Origin: Acetobacter sp.
GTDB lineage: Bacteria > Pseudomonadota > Alphaproteobacteria > Acetobacterales > Acetobacteraceae
Reading direction: 5' to 3'
NCBI GenBank assembly: GCA_017474285.1
Contig: JAFVHT010000013.1
Coordinates: 1-63,293 of the forward strand
DNA length: 63,293 bases
Position 1 is the stretch's first letter, and each line of letters starts with the position of its first letter. This document shows, one piece after another, positions 55,250-63,076 of the stretch. The notes below the pieces were generated by a model. The model saw nothing but the letters and a program-made list of their open reading frames with translations. It had not been told where the DNA came from and searched no databases. The translations under genes were made by a program, and so were the position numbers.

Positions 55250-56401
55250 TTATTGACGCAATAATGACCCCATACATGATAACCGATGACGCATACTCTC
55301 TGTAAAGCCATGAACAACCATATCCATAGCGACATCGACGGCTGCGGCAAAACCCTCAGCATCTGTACCGCCGTGAGATTTCACAACCACGCCATTTAAC
55401 CCAACAAAAACAGCCCCATTATAACGCCTCGGATCTAACCACTCTTTCATTCGTTCTAAACCACGTTGTACCAACAAATAACCAATCCGTGATAATAAAC
55501 TACTTCTAAAAACCTTCCGCAACAGCACAGAGACCATTTTAAGCACACCCTCACCCGTTTTAAGCGCGACATTACCTGTAAAACCATCTGTAACTACAAC
55601 ATCTGTAGTACCGGCTGTAATATCGTGCCCTTCAACAAAACCATAAAACTGATCAGATAAAGGGCTTGCTCTTAAAGTTTCTGCTGCGACACGTAATTTC
55701 TCATCACCTTTAAGATCTTCAGAGCCAACATTAAGAAGTCCGATTGTTGGTGCCGGCAAACCTAAAACCGATTTCGCAAAGGCTTCCCCCATAACGGCAA
55801 ATTCAACCAAATTACGCCAATCACAGACGACATTCGCTCCAAGATCAAGCATAACAATGTCACCCTTAAGCGTTGGGCTAATAGCAGCCATAGCAGGGCG
55901 CGAGATCCCCGGAAATGTTTTAACAACGGTTTTTGCCAAAGCGAGCATAGCCCCGCTATTCCCGGCAGATACCATACCTTTAGCGCGACCACTCGCAACC
56001 GCATCCATCGCCAAACGCATAGACGATTTCCGTAAGCGCAAAGCAGCCGTAGGCTTCATATCCATAGGGATAACGCTGTCTGTATGCCATACAGTGCAAA
56101 TAGCAGCTACTTTAGGATAACGACGCAAGAGAGGAGCAAGTTGTGCCTCATCACCGATGAGCAATATTTTAGCACCACGATGACGATCGGCAGCGTAAGA
56201 AAGACCTGCAACCACTACTTCCGGTCCCCCATCACCGCCCATACCATCAACAGCTAAAGTAAATACTTCCTCATTACCGGGTCCATTACCGGGATTACCT
56301 GATCCATTATCAGGCTTATCACTAAGCGTATTTTCAGACATTCCCTCAACAGATTGCCCGCCATCACGTGGTAAAGTTTCTGAAATTTCAGTTTGATTCA
56401 T
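55250..56401 (-). CDS. plsX: Phosphate acyltransferase PlsX
   Basis: Makes acyl-phosphate from acyl-ACP for phospholipid synthesis. The core starts at LAVDGMGGDGGPEVVVAG near residue 50 and includes VSAGNSGAMLALA and VVVTDGFTGNVALKTGEG. The first 45 residues are an acidic, Asn/Gly-rich extension not found in most PlsX proteins; a start at an internal ATG (Met21) would shorten it. Belongs to rpmF-plsX-fabH. Confidence 0.94.
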   Translation of the reverse strand: MNQTEISETLPRDGGQSVEGMSENTLSDKPDNGSGNPGNGPGNEEVFTLAVDGMGGDGGPEVVVAGLSYAADRHRGAKILLIGDEAQLAPLLRRYPKVAAICTVWHTDSVIPMDMKPTAALRLRKSSMRLAMDAVASGRAKGMVSAGNSGAMLALAKTVVKTFPGISRPAMAAISPTLKGDIVMLDLGANVVCDWRNLVEFAVMGEAFAKSVLGLPAPTIGLLNVGSEDLKGDEKLRVAAETLRASPLSDQFYGFVEGHDITAGTTDVVVTDGFTGNVALKTGEGVLKMVSVLLRKVFRSSLLSRIGYLLVQRGLERMKEWLDPRRYNGAVFVGLNGVVVKSHGGTDAEGFAAAVDVAMDMVVHGFTESMRHRLSCMGSLLRQ

Positions 56402-56492
56402 GTCTCTATTTCATGTCTCTGCTATTTCAACAAAGCCCCAGTGATGCCTTTACGCTCTCGTTTACGACTCTGAAAAAATGAAACACGCAAAA

Positions 56493-56696
56493 TTAAACAC
56501 GAACCGCAGATTTCAACGCATCACCAGAAGGCACAATTTCACGCCCATCATAGTAACCACAATGGCTACACACATGGTGTACACGTTTTAATTCGCCACA
56601 ATTTGAGCATTCCGCATAAGCCTCTACGCGCAATGCTTCATGACTCCGCCGCATACCACGGCGAGAAGGCGATGTTTTCTTCTTAGGTACAGCCAT
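56493..56696 (-). CDS. rpmF: 50S ribosomal protein L32
   Basis: 67 residues from the ATG at 56696: [22 protein letters not shown], then a zinc-ribbon CSNCGEL and CSHCGYY pair. An in-frame upstream start adds only three residues. Placed between yceD and plsX, the usual order. Confidence 0.95.
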   Translation of the reverse strand: MAVPKKKTSPSRRGMRRSHEALRVEAYAECSNCGELKRVHHVCSHCGYYDGREIVPSGDALKSAVRV

Positions 56697-56898
56697 AAGC
56701 CTCAACCCTTTCTATTCGTTGATATAACATGCAAAAAACCACACTGCCGCCTAGAAGTCATCTAGAACATTTCAGCAATACAGCGTTTTATATTCAGATA
56801 TTGGGTAAGGAGATTATCATAATAACCTATATTCTTGCAAGTGTTCTTACACACTCCTTCAAGACTATAAAGTGATTCCTTTCTCCCTTATTATCCTT

Positions 56899-57474
56899 TT
56901 ATTCGCCTTTCAAATTCTCTTTCAAAACGGCAAGTGCAGCAAACGGGTTCTTTTTTTCCTCATAATGGCTATGCTGACCCTTATTTTCCTCTTCTAAAAT
57001 GACATTTTCCCCTTCTTCAAAAGCGCCATCTTGTGGACTCACCCATTTTGGTGCCCGTGGATAGGGATCTAATTCCAAAGCAAATTGCTCCACCGCTGCT
57101 TCCCCTAAATCAATAGAGTGTCCGTCATAAACAATTTCATCAATAGAGTCTATCGCATCAGATGAACTTTGACGCGCTTTTATTTCGGGAACAAAACGCA
57201 CCTCAAAAGAAGTCCTCATCGTCTCTTCAAATTCTTCAAGGCTAACAACACAGACTTGCGTAAACTCAACCGTTAAATCCCCCCGCCCTAAAACGACCCC
57301 TTGTCCTTCTTGTTGCAAATAATACTGGCAACAGAGCCTATGCACTTTTGGTAAATTCATACGCCGTGCAATACGCAAACACGCCTCTGATGGTGCATTA
57401 ACACTGACTCTCATTTCCTCCTCCCCGATTCGACTCACGGAGATAATGTGGGAAAATTCACTATGTTCAGTCAT
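56899..57474 (-). CDS. YceD/DUF177 family protein
   Basis: About 191 residues from the ATG at 57474, with GAGG ten bases upstream; a GTG at 57495 is the alternative. DUF177 proteins are linked to 23S rRNA accumulation and sit next to rpmF, as here. Recognisable parts are LTVEFTQVCVVSLEEFEETM in the middle and the C-terminal ALELDPYPRAPKWVSPQDG followed by NPFAALAVLKENLK. Confidence 0.88.
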   Translation of the reverse strand: MTEHSEFSHIISVSRIGEEEMRVSVNAPSEACLRIARRMNLPKVHRLCCQYYLQQEGQGVVLGRGDLTVEFTQVCVVSLEEFEETMRTSFEVRFVPEIKARQSSSDAIDSIDEIVYDGHSIDLGEAAVEQFALELDPYPRAPKWVSPQDGAFEEGENVILEEENKGQHSHYEEKKNPFAALAVLKENLKGE

Positions 57475-57607
57475 TTCAACTCGCCTCAAATTCACCCTAT
57501 CAGTTTTTAACCACTCTAGTTTATTTAACCCTTTAATATGAGTATTGAAATGTAATGTTTGACTTTATGCGTGTTATTATAAAGTTTTATATCGATTCTT
57601 GTTACTG

Positions 57608-57637
57608 TTCTTGTCACTCATGGTACAACGCTATAAT
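57608..57637 (+). promoter_or_regulatory. Putative promoter for bamE
   Basis: A perfect -10 box TATAAT (57632-57637) with TTCTTG (57608-57613) 18 bases upstream, or TTGTCA (57611-57616) at a short 15-base spacing. Divergent from yceD. Confidence 0.4.
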
Positions 57638-57767
57638 ATAGACTCGGTATATTGGGACAGAAGCGATTCATTTTTGCTTTACCCGTTATTTGACATCTCT
57701 TAAACCGTTGGAAATTTTTATTTCATTGCATTGATTTCATTGATGATCATGAAAGACTGGGTGTAGT

Positions 57768-58382
57768 GTGCTCTCTCAAAAATCAACTCTCCTCACTTTT
57801 TATAGACATAAGTTTTATCAACACAGACATTTATTATCCCATGTTTTTAGACGAGATGTTTTTAAACAGAGCATTTCTGGCTTTTTTGCATTAACTCTTT
57901 TACTTTCTGGCTGTGCTGTCTTTCGGTCATCTCCTATCCCTCAGGGTTCCCTCGTAGAGCCTGATGACTATAACCAACTCATACCCGGAAGCAGTACACG
58001 CTCTGATGCGCTTGACCTTTTAGGCTCCCCCACAGCAAAAGGCGCTTTTGATGATAATACGTGGATTTATGTTTCTACAGTTTCACATTTAGCACCTATG
58101 GATTTTCCCCATCTTTCTAAGCAACAAGTTGTTGTTTTAAAGTTTAGTCCCGCTGGTACCCTTAACAGTGTTCGCACACTTGCCCTTAAAGACTCGTTCC
58201 GTATTGCGATGAATTCTAACGTAACGCCAACGCCTGGGAGTAAAATTAACGTTTTACAACAAATCCTTGGCAATGTTGGACGTTATAACCCCATGCAAAA
58301 CCTCTCAGGCTTAATGGGAGGTAATATGATGGGGAACAACCAAGGTCCCGCTGGGCATTTTGGTTCTGGCAACCAGCTCTAA
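57768..58382 (+). CDS. bamE: Outer membrane assembly lipoprotein BamE (SmpA/OmlA)
   Basis: 204 residues, accessory lipoprotein of the BAM complex. Lipobox LLSGC with acylated Cys49; the SmpA/OmlA fold follows with LIPGSSTRSDALDLLGSPTAKGAFDDNTWIYVS. The n-region before the lipobox is unusually long (about 34 residues, rich in His and Arg) and starts at GTG 57768; a start closer to the helix would need a non-standard codon. A Met/Asn/Gly-rich tail ends the protein. Divergently placed from yceD, a common alphaproteobacterial arrangement. Confidence 0.88.
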   Translation: MLSQKSTLLTFYRHKFYQHRHLLSHVFRRDVFKQSISGFFALTLLLSGCAVFRSSPIPQGSLVEPDDYNQLIPGSSTRSDALDLLGSPTAKGAFDDNTWIYVSTVSHLAPMDFPHLSKQQVVVLKFSPAGTLNSVRTLALKDSFRIAMNSNVTPTPGSKINVLQQILGNVGRYNPMQNLSGLMGGNMMGNNQGPAGHFGSGNQL

Positions 58383-58742
58383 ACAAAGCGCCTTTTTCCT
58401 CTCTTTGTTCCCCTCTGTTCTCCTCTCTCGTATAAAAACTTTCTTTTCAGGTTTTTAAGGTTCTTCGTTTTTCTTTATTAACAACCAAAATTAACAATCA
58501 AAATACGAACCTCCTTAATCTCCCTCTTCATAACCTGTCTTTTATAACTTCCCTTTTATAACTTCTTTGGCATAAATTATATTTTTTCTTGTTATTTTCC
58601 TCATTATTCCCCTTGTTATTATGCTAAAATTGCGCTACTAAAAGCGTTAGTACGTTTCCTCTTGCCTCTTTTTTCGTTTTATACAGAGGTAGGGTGGGTT
58701 TTTGTAACAATTTCGTCTTATGAAACAGGGGTTGGTAAATAA
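58383..58742. other. Gene-free stretch between bamE and rpsU
   Basis: 360 AT-rich bases without an ORF. It includes a 7-bp stem after bamE (AACAAAG 58382-58388 with CTTTGTT 58403-58409) and a 14-bp tandem duplication at 58539-58566. Any rpsU promoter here is not obvious. Confidence 0.45.
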
Positions 58743-58946
58743 GTGTTCGTTCTCGTTCGCGATAATAATGTCGATCAGGCTATCAAAGCACTCAAGAAGA
58801 AAATGCAACGCGAAGGTATTTTTCGCGAAATGAAATTGCGCCGTCATTTTGAAAAACCTTCCGAGCGTAAAGCCCGTGAAGCGGCGGAAGCTATACGTCG
58901 TGCTCGTAAAATGGAGCGCAAACGTTTAGAACGTGAAGGTTTCTAG
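58743..58946 (+). CDS. rpsU: 30S ribosomal protein S21
   Basis: 67 residues with a GTG start: [19 protein letters not shown], then [23 protein letters not shown] and a basic tail. Matches alphaproteobacterial S21. Followed by a clear terminator. Confidence 0.95.
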   Translation: MFVLVRDNNVDQAIKALKKKMQREGIFREMKLRRHFEKPSERKAREAAEAIRRARKMERKRLEREGF

Positions 58947-58973
58947 TTTTTCTTTCGTTGAAAAATAAAATGT

Positions 58974-59030
58974 AAGTGTCAAAGACTTTCTCTAAGAGAT
59001 TTCTCTTCATGGTCTTTGGCACTTTCTTTC
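58974..59030 (+). terminator. Rho-independent terminator of rpsU
   Basis: AAGTGTCAAAGAC (58974-58986) pairs with GTCTTTGGCACTT (59012-59024) over 13 bp with one G:U pair, followed by TCTTTCTT. Confidence 0.75.
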
Positions 59031-59198
59031 TTATTCCCTTTTTTTATCGCTTTAGATGCCCCTAACCTAACCTTTTAGTCTTGAGGCTTTGGTTTAGGTT
59101 TCAAGGTTTTCATCCCTCCTCACGGTATCCCTATCTACTCTTTTATTGACTCTTATCCATGAGACGCGGGTTATTCCTTGTAGAATCAATAGCGTTTC

Positions 59199-59226
59199 TA
59201 AAAAAACAACCTTCCCTTTAGAAGGT
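59199..59226 (-). terminator. Terminator of the PLD-SNF2 helicase gene
   Basis: On the minus strand ACCTTC (59226-59221) pairs with GAAGGT (59214-59209), followed by a run of seven T (59206-59200), about 105 bases past the stop codon. Confidence 0.6.
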
Positions 59227-59332
59227 AAGTTAAACACACCCTAAAGGGGTTACCGCTTTTCGCGAACTTTCACGAATATTCATGAACATACGAATTTCTT
59301 TATAAAGAAAATTCAGATATCACATTTAGACA

Positions 59333-62300
59333 TTAAGGGATTTTAGCCAAAATATCGGCAAGTTTTGTAAACTCTTCTGGCGTTTCTGTTTCGTCAAAAG
59401 GCGGGAAGTTCGGAAAAGTGGGGTTTCCCGGGCTCCATAATTCAACCGATTCCGCATGCTCTTCGTAATAGATCGGATCCGTTGTGACACGCACAGCGCG
59501 AGACAAACCCGGTTCTGAAAATTGATATTCTCTTTTGCCCATAGGCTTTATAGAAACTTCCGACGGTAATAAAGCCTTACGCCTAATGATTGCATCCAGA
59601 TCCTCCATTGTGAGAATCTTCTCTTCTTCCTCTTGTAAAAAGTCATTGAGGCTATCCTCTGTTGTTTGATCAATATCAAAGGGTTTTTCGTTTTCAAGCG
59701 TCTCAATATCCCCTTTAATTTGCTCGGGCAAATCCTTCACTTGGGACCCATCTAATATTTGATCGGCAATTCGTTTTGATAAATTCGATAAAATCGGTTG
59801 AAGCCCACCAACAACGTTTTCAAACAATTTAATACGCTCTCTTAAGGCTTTATACACATCAGCTTCAACTGTATCGGCATAATGTAAGTTAATAATCCGA
59901 ATAGTTTGAAATTCTTGTCCAAAACGGTCAACGCGCCCAATACGTTGTTCAACCCGCATAGGATTCCACGTCATATCATAATTGATCAAAGCCCCGCAAA
60001 ATTGAAAATTCAGCCCCTCTGCTGCGGCATCTGTACATAAAAGAATATCTGCCTCTTTTTTACGAAAGCGCTGTTTGACCTCATCGCGCGAAATGGATTT
60101 CCACCCTTTCCCGTTTGATTGCATAATTTCCCCGCCACGCCCTGAAAAACACATAATTTTCAGGTCTGGTTCTTGCGCAAGCTCTTGGCGTAAAAAATCC
60201 ATTGTGTCGGTAAATTGGGTAAAAATCATCACTTGTTTGTACCCATCTGCCTTAAGCGTGCGTAACTCTTTTTTAAGTTGTATGGATTTTGTATCCGTTA
60301 AGGGAAGATCACGAATATGGCGAATCAATTCTTCAATTTTGGATTGTTCCTCTAAATAAAGCACATCTTTTTCTTTTATACGGAGTCTGGCTTCATCATT
60401 GTCGATCTCTCCCTCAAAGTAATCATCGACACTCTCATCATCTATTCCCTCTAAAAAATCAGGCTCTGCTTTAAGACGTGCTTGCGGATTACGAATCGCT
60501 TCAAGACGGGTCTCTAATGTTTGGCGCAAAGCCGCAAAACTACTCGCAAGACGTTTACGATAAATGGTCATGACAAAGCCGACAGAACTCCTCTTTTTTG
60601 CAGATAGTTTTTCAGCTTGGTTATAAGTTTTGGAAATATAAGCCTCTACCTCTTCATAAAGATCGCGTTCTTTTTCAGAAAGAGTAATAAATCGGTCTTC
60701 CACATTTCTAGAGGCAATAGGCGTGTTAAGTTTTCCCTCTTTATGATAACGGCGGAGCAGCGCGCGCGTATTGCGTGAAATTAAATACGCAATAGGGGTA
60801 TGGCGTTTCATCAAGGCACAAGCAATTCGACGGTCTTTCTCATCAAGTTTATTGCGGCGAAGATTATCGTTATCGGTTAAGGCGTCTAAAATTTTGCCTG
60901 CCTTTGTACCTGATTCTCCCTCACCCAAATGCTTCATTGTTTTAAGAATATCGTCTTGTGTAAGCGTTTTACTATCGTGTTTTTGCCTGTCTCTCTGTGC
61001 GGCTTGAAACAAACTTACAAGATTATTAAAACACTGATTACTCGGGTTTTCTTGATCAACGTCCTTAAAAAATTGTAAAAAATTCGTTTCGTTCCATTCA
61101 AACGGCATCCCGAGTAAAGCGAGCAAATCATACACTTCTACAGGGGAAACCTGCATAGGCGTTGCTGTTAACAAAACCAACCCTTTAGTATGGTTTTTGA
61201 GTTGTTGCATAAATTTCAGTAAGGCATTCGGACCGCGATTTTTCTTACTCGAAGCCCCACGCCGACGAGCATGATGCGCCTCATCAAGCACAACAATATC
61301 CCATGCTTGTTGGGTTGTTTCAAAAAATTCTTTCGCGCGATCTTTACGACGCATCAGGTGTGAAGAAACAATAACCCGCTCTTCAAGAAGCCAGTTCTGC
61401 CGTGAAATCTCTTTTATATGTCCTTCTTGACACTCTTTCTTATAAGGACTTTTGTACCATTCTAATTTTTTCCCATCATAAATGGGCCAATTGAGGTTAA
61501 ATTTTTCGCGTAATTCAATTTGCCACTGTTTACAAACAGCCGATGGCGCTAAAACAAGAATACGCCGTGCCCGCCCTGCAAGCCATGCTTGGCGCAATAA
61601 TAAACCAGCTTGTATGGTTTTCCCAAGCCCCACTTCATCGGCTATTAAAAGTTTTGGCGGATGCGTTTCATACAAACCATCATGATATAAACGACAAAAA
61701 GCGCGCCATTGATGCGGCCATGGTTTGACAGTGCTTGTCAGTGCCCCAACCCGATCACCGCCTTTTTTACGAGGTGCATGTTGAATAAACGCCCAAACGG
61801 CTCGTAACGGATCTTGAAAAGGCGAATTTATACTCTGTTCAGGTGTTTTCTCATCAGAGAAGGTGTGTATATTCGGTAACTCCCCATCGGGAGAATTTTT
61901 AAGGCGTTCGGGTAAAGCGTTATCACGGGGTAAATAGGTAAAAAGTTTTTCTCGCACAGCCGTAGGTATCGTCACTGTTTTACAGTATTGACTTTGATCC
62001 GTCCATAATTTCACAAAATTTTCAATTTCATGATCAACGCGTTCTTCCTCTTTCCATGAGGTAAACACATTGAGGCTTTCCCAATTACCATCCCACCCAT
62101 TGCCTGTTTCGTTCATACTACCGGTAAACGCCACACTATTTTGGTAAGTATCTTCAACAATGCCGGATTTTTCATGAAAAATCGCATGACCAATAATAGG
62201 TTTTCTCGTTGTTTTATCACAAGGAATAGCGATTTTAATTTCAAGAAAGCCATTTTTCACAAGCCATGCCAATAACTCCAAATCTGACAACGTGTTCAGC

Positions 62301-62704
62301 GAAGCGGCTTCCTGTTGAATACGGGTAAAACGTTCTTCAAGGCAAGTATTGAGAATTGTTTGTTGGCTTTCTTGTAACCCTCTTTGAATAGCCTCAATTT
62401 CGTTTTCTTCGAGAGTACAACCAACAATTAAGCGCATATACCCTTTATTATAGACAAGGGCTTCAACACCCCGCGCTGCCAAAGAAAGAGCTTTTGCGTT
62501 AAAATACCCCGTTAAACGATCATAACGTTGAGCACAACGTAAAAGGGGTAAATAGAGTTTTTCAACAAGATTCCCTTGATCGGGCGTATATTTCACCGCC
62601 CAATGATAATCTTTTAATGAGGGTTTAGAGCATCTATCAGAATGAGAGTCAAAACAAGTTTCAGAACTCGAATCAGCATAAGAGTCAAAATGAGATAGAA
62701 ACAT
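59333..62704 (-). CDS. Phospholipase D-like nuclease domain fused to a SNF2-type helicase, probable defence protein
   Basis: 1123 residues. An N-terminal PLD-like domain (about 35-235) carries HEK at 177-179 and GSMNETGNGW at 195-204, consistent with a single HxK half-site. The SNF2 ATPase follows: DEVGLGKT 356-363 (Walker A), DEAH 474-477, TATP 513-516. The C-terminal lobe has TQFTDTMDFLRQEL, DAAAEGLNFQF and QRIGRVDRFGQ. The nuclease-helicase fusion resembles effectors found beside DNA methyltransferases in restriction-like systems; it is also compared with DISARM DrmD helicases. No methyltransferase is adjacent here. The first 30 residues are Ser/Asp-rich and contain a 12-residue repeat. 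The start has six G just before it and only a weak ribosome site. Confidence 0.85.
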   Translation of the reverse strand: MFLSHFDSYADSSSETCFDSHSDRCSKPSLKDYHWAVKYTPDQGNLVEKLYLPLLRCAQRYDRLTGYFNAKALSLAARGVEALVYNKGYMRLIVGCTLEENEIEAIQRGLQESQQTILNTCLEERFTRIQQEAASLNTLSDLELLAWLVKNGFLEIKIAIPCDKTTRKPIIGHAIFHEKSGIVEDTYQNSVAFTGSMNETGNGWDGNWESLNVFTSWKEEERVDHEIENFVKLWTDQSQYCKTVTIPTAVREKLFTYLPRDNALPERLKNSPDGELPNIHTFSDEKTPEQSINSPFQDPLRAVWAFIQHAPRKKGGDRVGALTSTVKPWPHQWRAFCRLYHDGLYETHPPKLLIADEVGLGKTIQAGLLLRQAWLAGRARRILVLAPSAVCKQWQIELREKFNLNWPIYDGKKLEWYKSPYKKECQEGHIKEISRQNWLLEERVIVSSHLMRRKDRAKEFFETTQQAWDIVVLDEAHHARRRGASSKKNRGPNALLKFMQQLKNHTKGLVLLTATPMQVSPVEVYDLLALLGMPFEWNETNFLQFFKDVDQENPSNQCFNNLVSLFQAAQRDRQKHDSKTLTQDDILKTMKHLGEGESGTKAGKILDALTDNDNLRRNKLDEKDRRIACALMKRHTPIAYLISRNTRALLRRYHKEGKLNTPIASRNVEDRFITLSEKERDLYEEVEAYISKTYNQAEKLSAKKRSSVGFVMTIYRKRLASSFAALRQTLETRLEAIRNPQARLKAEPDFLEGIDDESVDDYFEGEIDNDEARLRIKEKDVLYLEEQSKIEELIRHIRDLPLTDTKSIQLKKELRTLKADGYKQVMIFTQFTDTMDFLRQELAQEPDLKIMCFSGRGGEIMQSNGKGWKSISRDEVKQRFRKKEADILLCTDAAAEGLNFQFCGALINYDMTWNPMRVEQRIGRVDRFGQEFQTIRIINLHYADTVEADVYKALRERIKLFENVVGGLQPILSNLSKRIADQILDGSQVKDLPEQIKGDIETLENEKPFDIDQTTEDSLNDFLQEEEEKILTMEDLDAIIRRKALLPSEVSIKPMGKREYQFSEPGLSRAVRVTTDPIYYEEHAESVELWSPGNPTFPNFPPFDETETPEEFTKLADILAKIP
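62636..62690 (-). repeat. Degenerate 36-bp direct repeat in the helicase 5' end
   Basis: ATCAGnATnAGAGTCAAAA occurs at 62636-62654 and again at 62672-62690, a 36-base period in frame. It encodes FDSYAD and FDSHSD in successive 12-residue units. Confidence 0.55.
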
Positions 62705-62720
62705 ACCCCCCTAAATTACA

Positions 62721-62924
62721 TCAATAATGAGAATGATAAAATATATTTATTCTATCTAAAAAGAACACAAAAAGAAATATCTTTACGCCATAATTTTTCT
62801 GTTTCGCCTCATCTCTCTTGAAACATTGTGAGAATTGTGAAAAAAAAAATTGATTTTTAACGAAGTTTTTATCATTATTCTCTTGCATTGAGCGCGTATA
62901 AAAGGTATTAAATATTTCAAGCAT
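62721..62924 (-). CDS. Possible small ORF upstream of the helicase gene, 67 residues
   Basis: It has a strong ribosome site (AAGGAG) eight bases before its ATG and ends 16 bases before the helicase start, so it could be a leader or partner gene. The product (MLEIFNTFYTRSMQENNDKNF) is not recognised and ends in an aromatic, hydrophobic tail. A run of ten A (62840-62849 on the plus strand) lies inside it. It may be a gene remnant. Confidence 0.35.
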   Translation of the reverse strand: MLEIFNTFYTRSMQENNDKNFVKNQFFFSQFSQCFKRDEAKQKNYGVKIFLFVFFLDRINIFYHSHY

Positions 62925-63022
62925 AATTTTAACTCCTTTTGCTTCATGGTTGCATTAAAGCCCCTTATAGTGTCAAAGCTATTAGGGGTTTTAGTGTTTT
63001 ATGCCCTTTTTTCTCCTCTTAT

Positions 63023-63054
63023 AAAAACCTCTTGCGTGAGAAAATCTTGAGAGG
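63023..63054 (-). terminator. Possible terminator of the Rpn-family gene
   Basis: On the minus strand CCTCT (63054-63050) and AGAGG (63032-63028) close a loop and TTTTT follows. The stem is only 5 bp, so support is modest. Confidence 0.35.
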
Positions 63055-63076
63055 GATTTTTTATAAAAAGAAAACG

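Larger units (their letters stand above)
58947..59332. other. Gene-free stretch between converging rpsU and helicase genes
   Basis: Holds the rpsU terminator (58974-59030) and the helicase terminator (59199-59226). Nothing else recognisable. Confidence 0.6.
62705..63076. other. AT-rich spacer between the helicase and Rpn-type genes
   Basis: Apart from the small ORF at 62721-62924 it holds two hairpins: CCCCTTATAG/CTATTAGGGG (62961-62988) and the candidate Rpn terminator at 63023-63054. Confidence 0.5.

Noticed and set aside
59333..62704. A complete DISARM or BREX system
   Set aside because: Only one helicase-type gene is present; no DrmA/DrmB, PglZ, BrxC or similar genes accompany it in the window.
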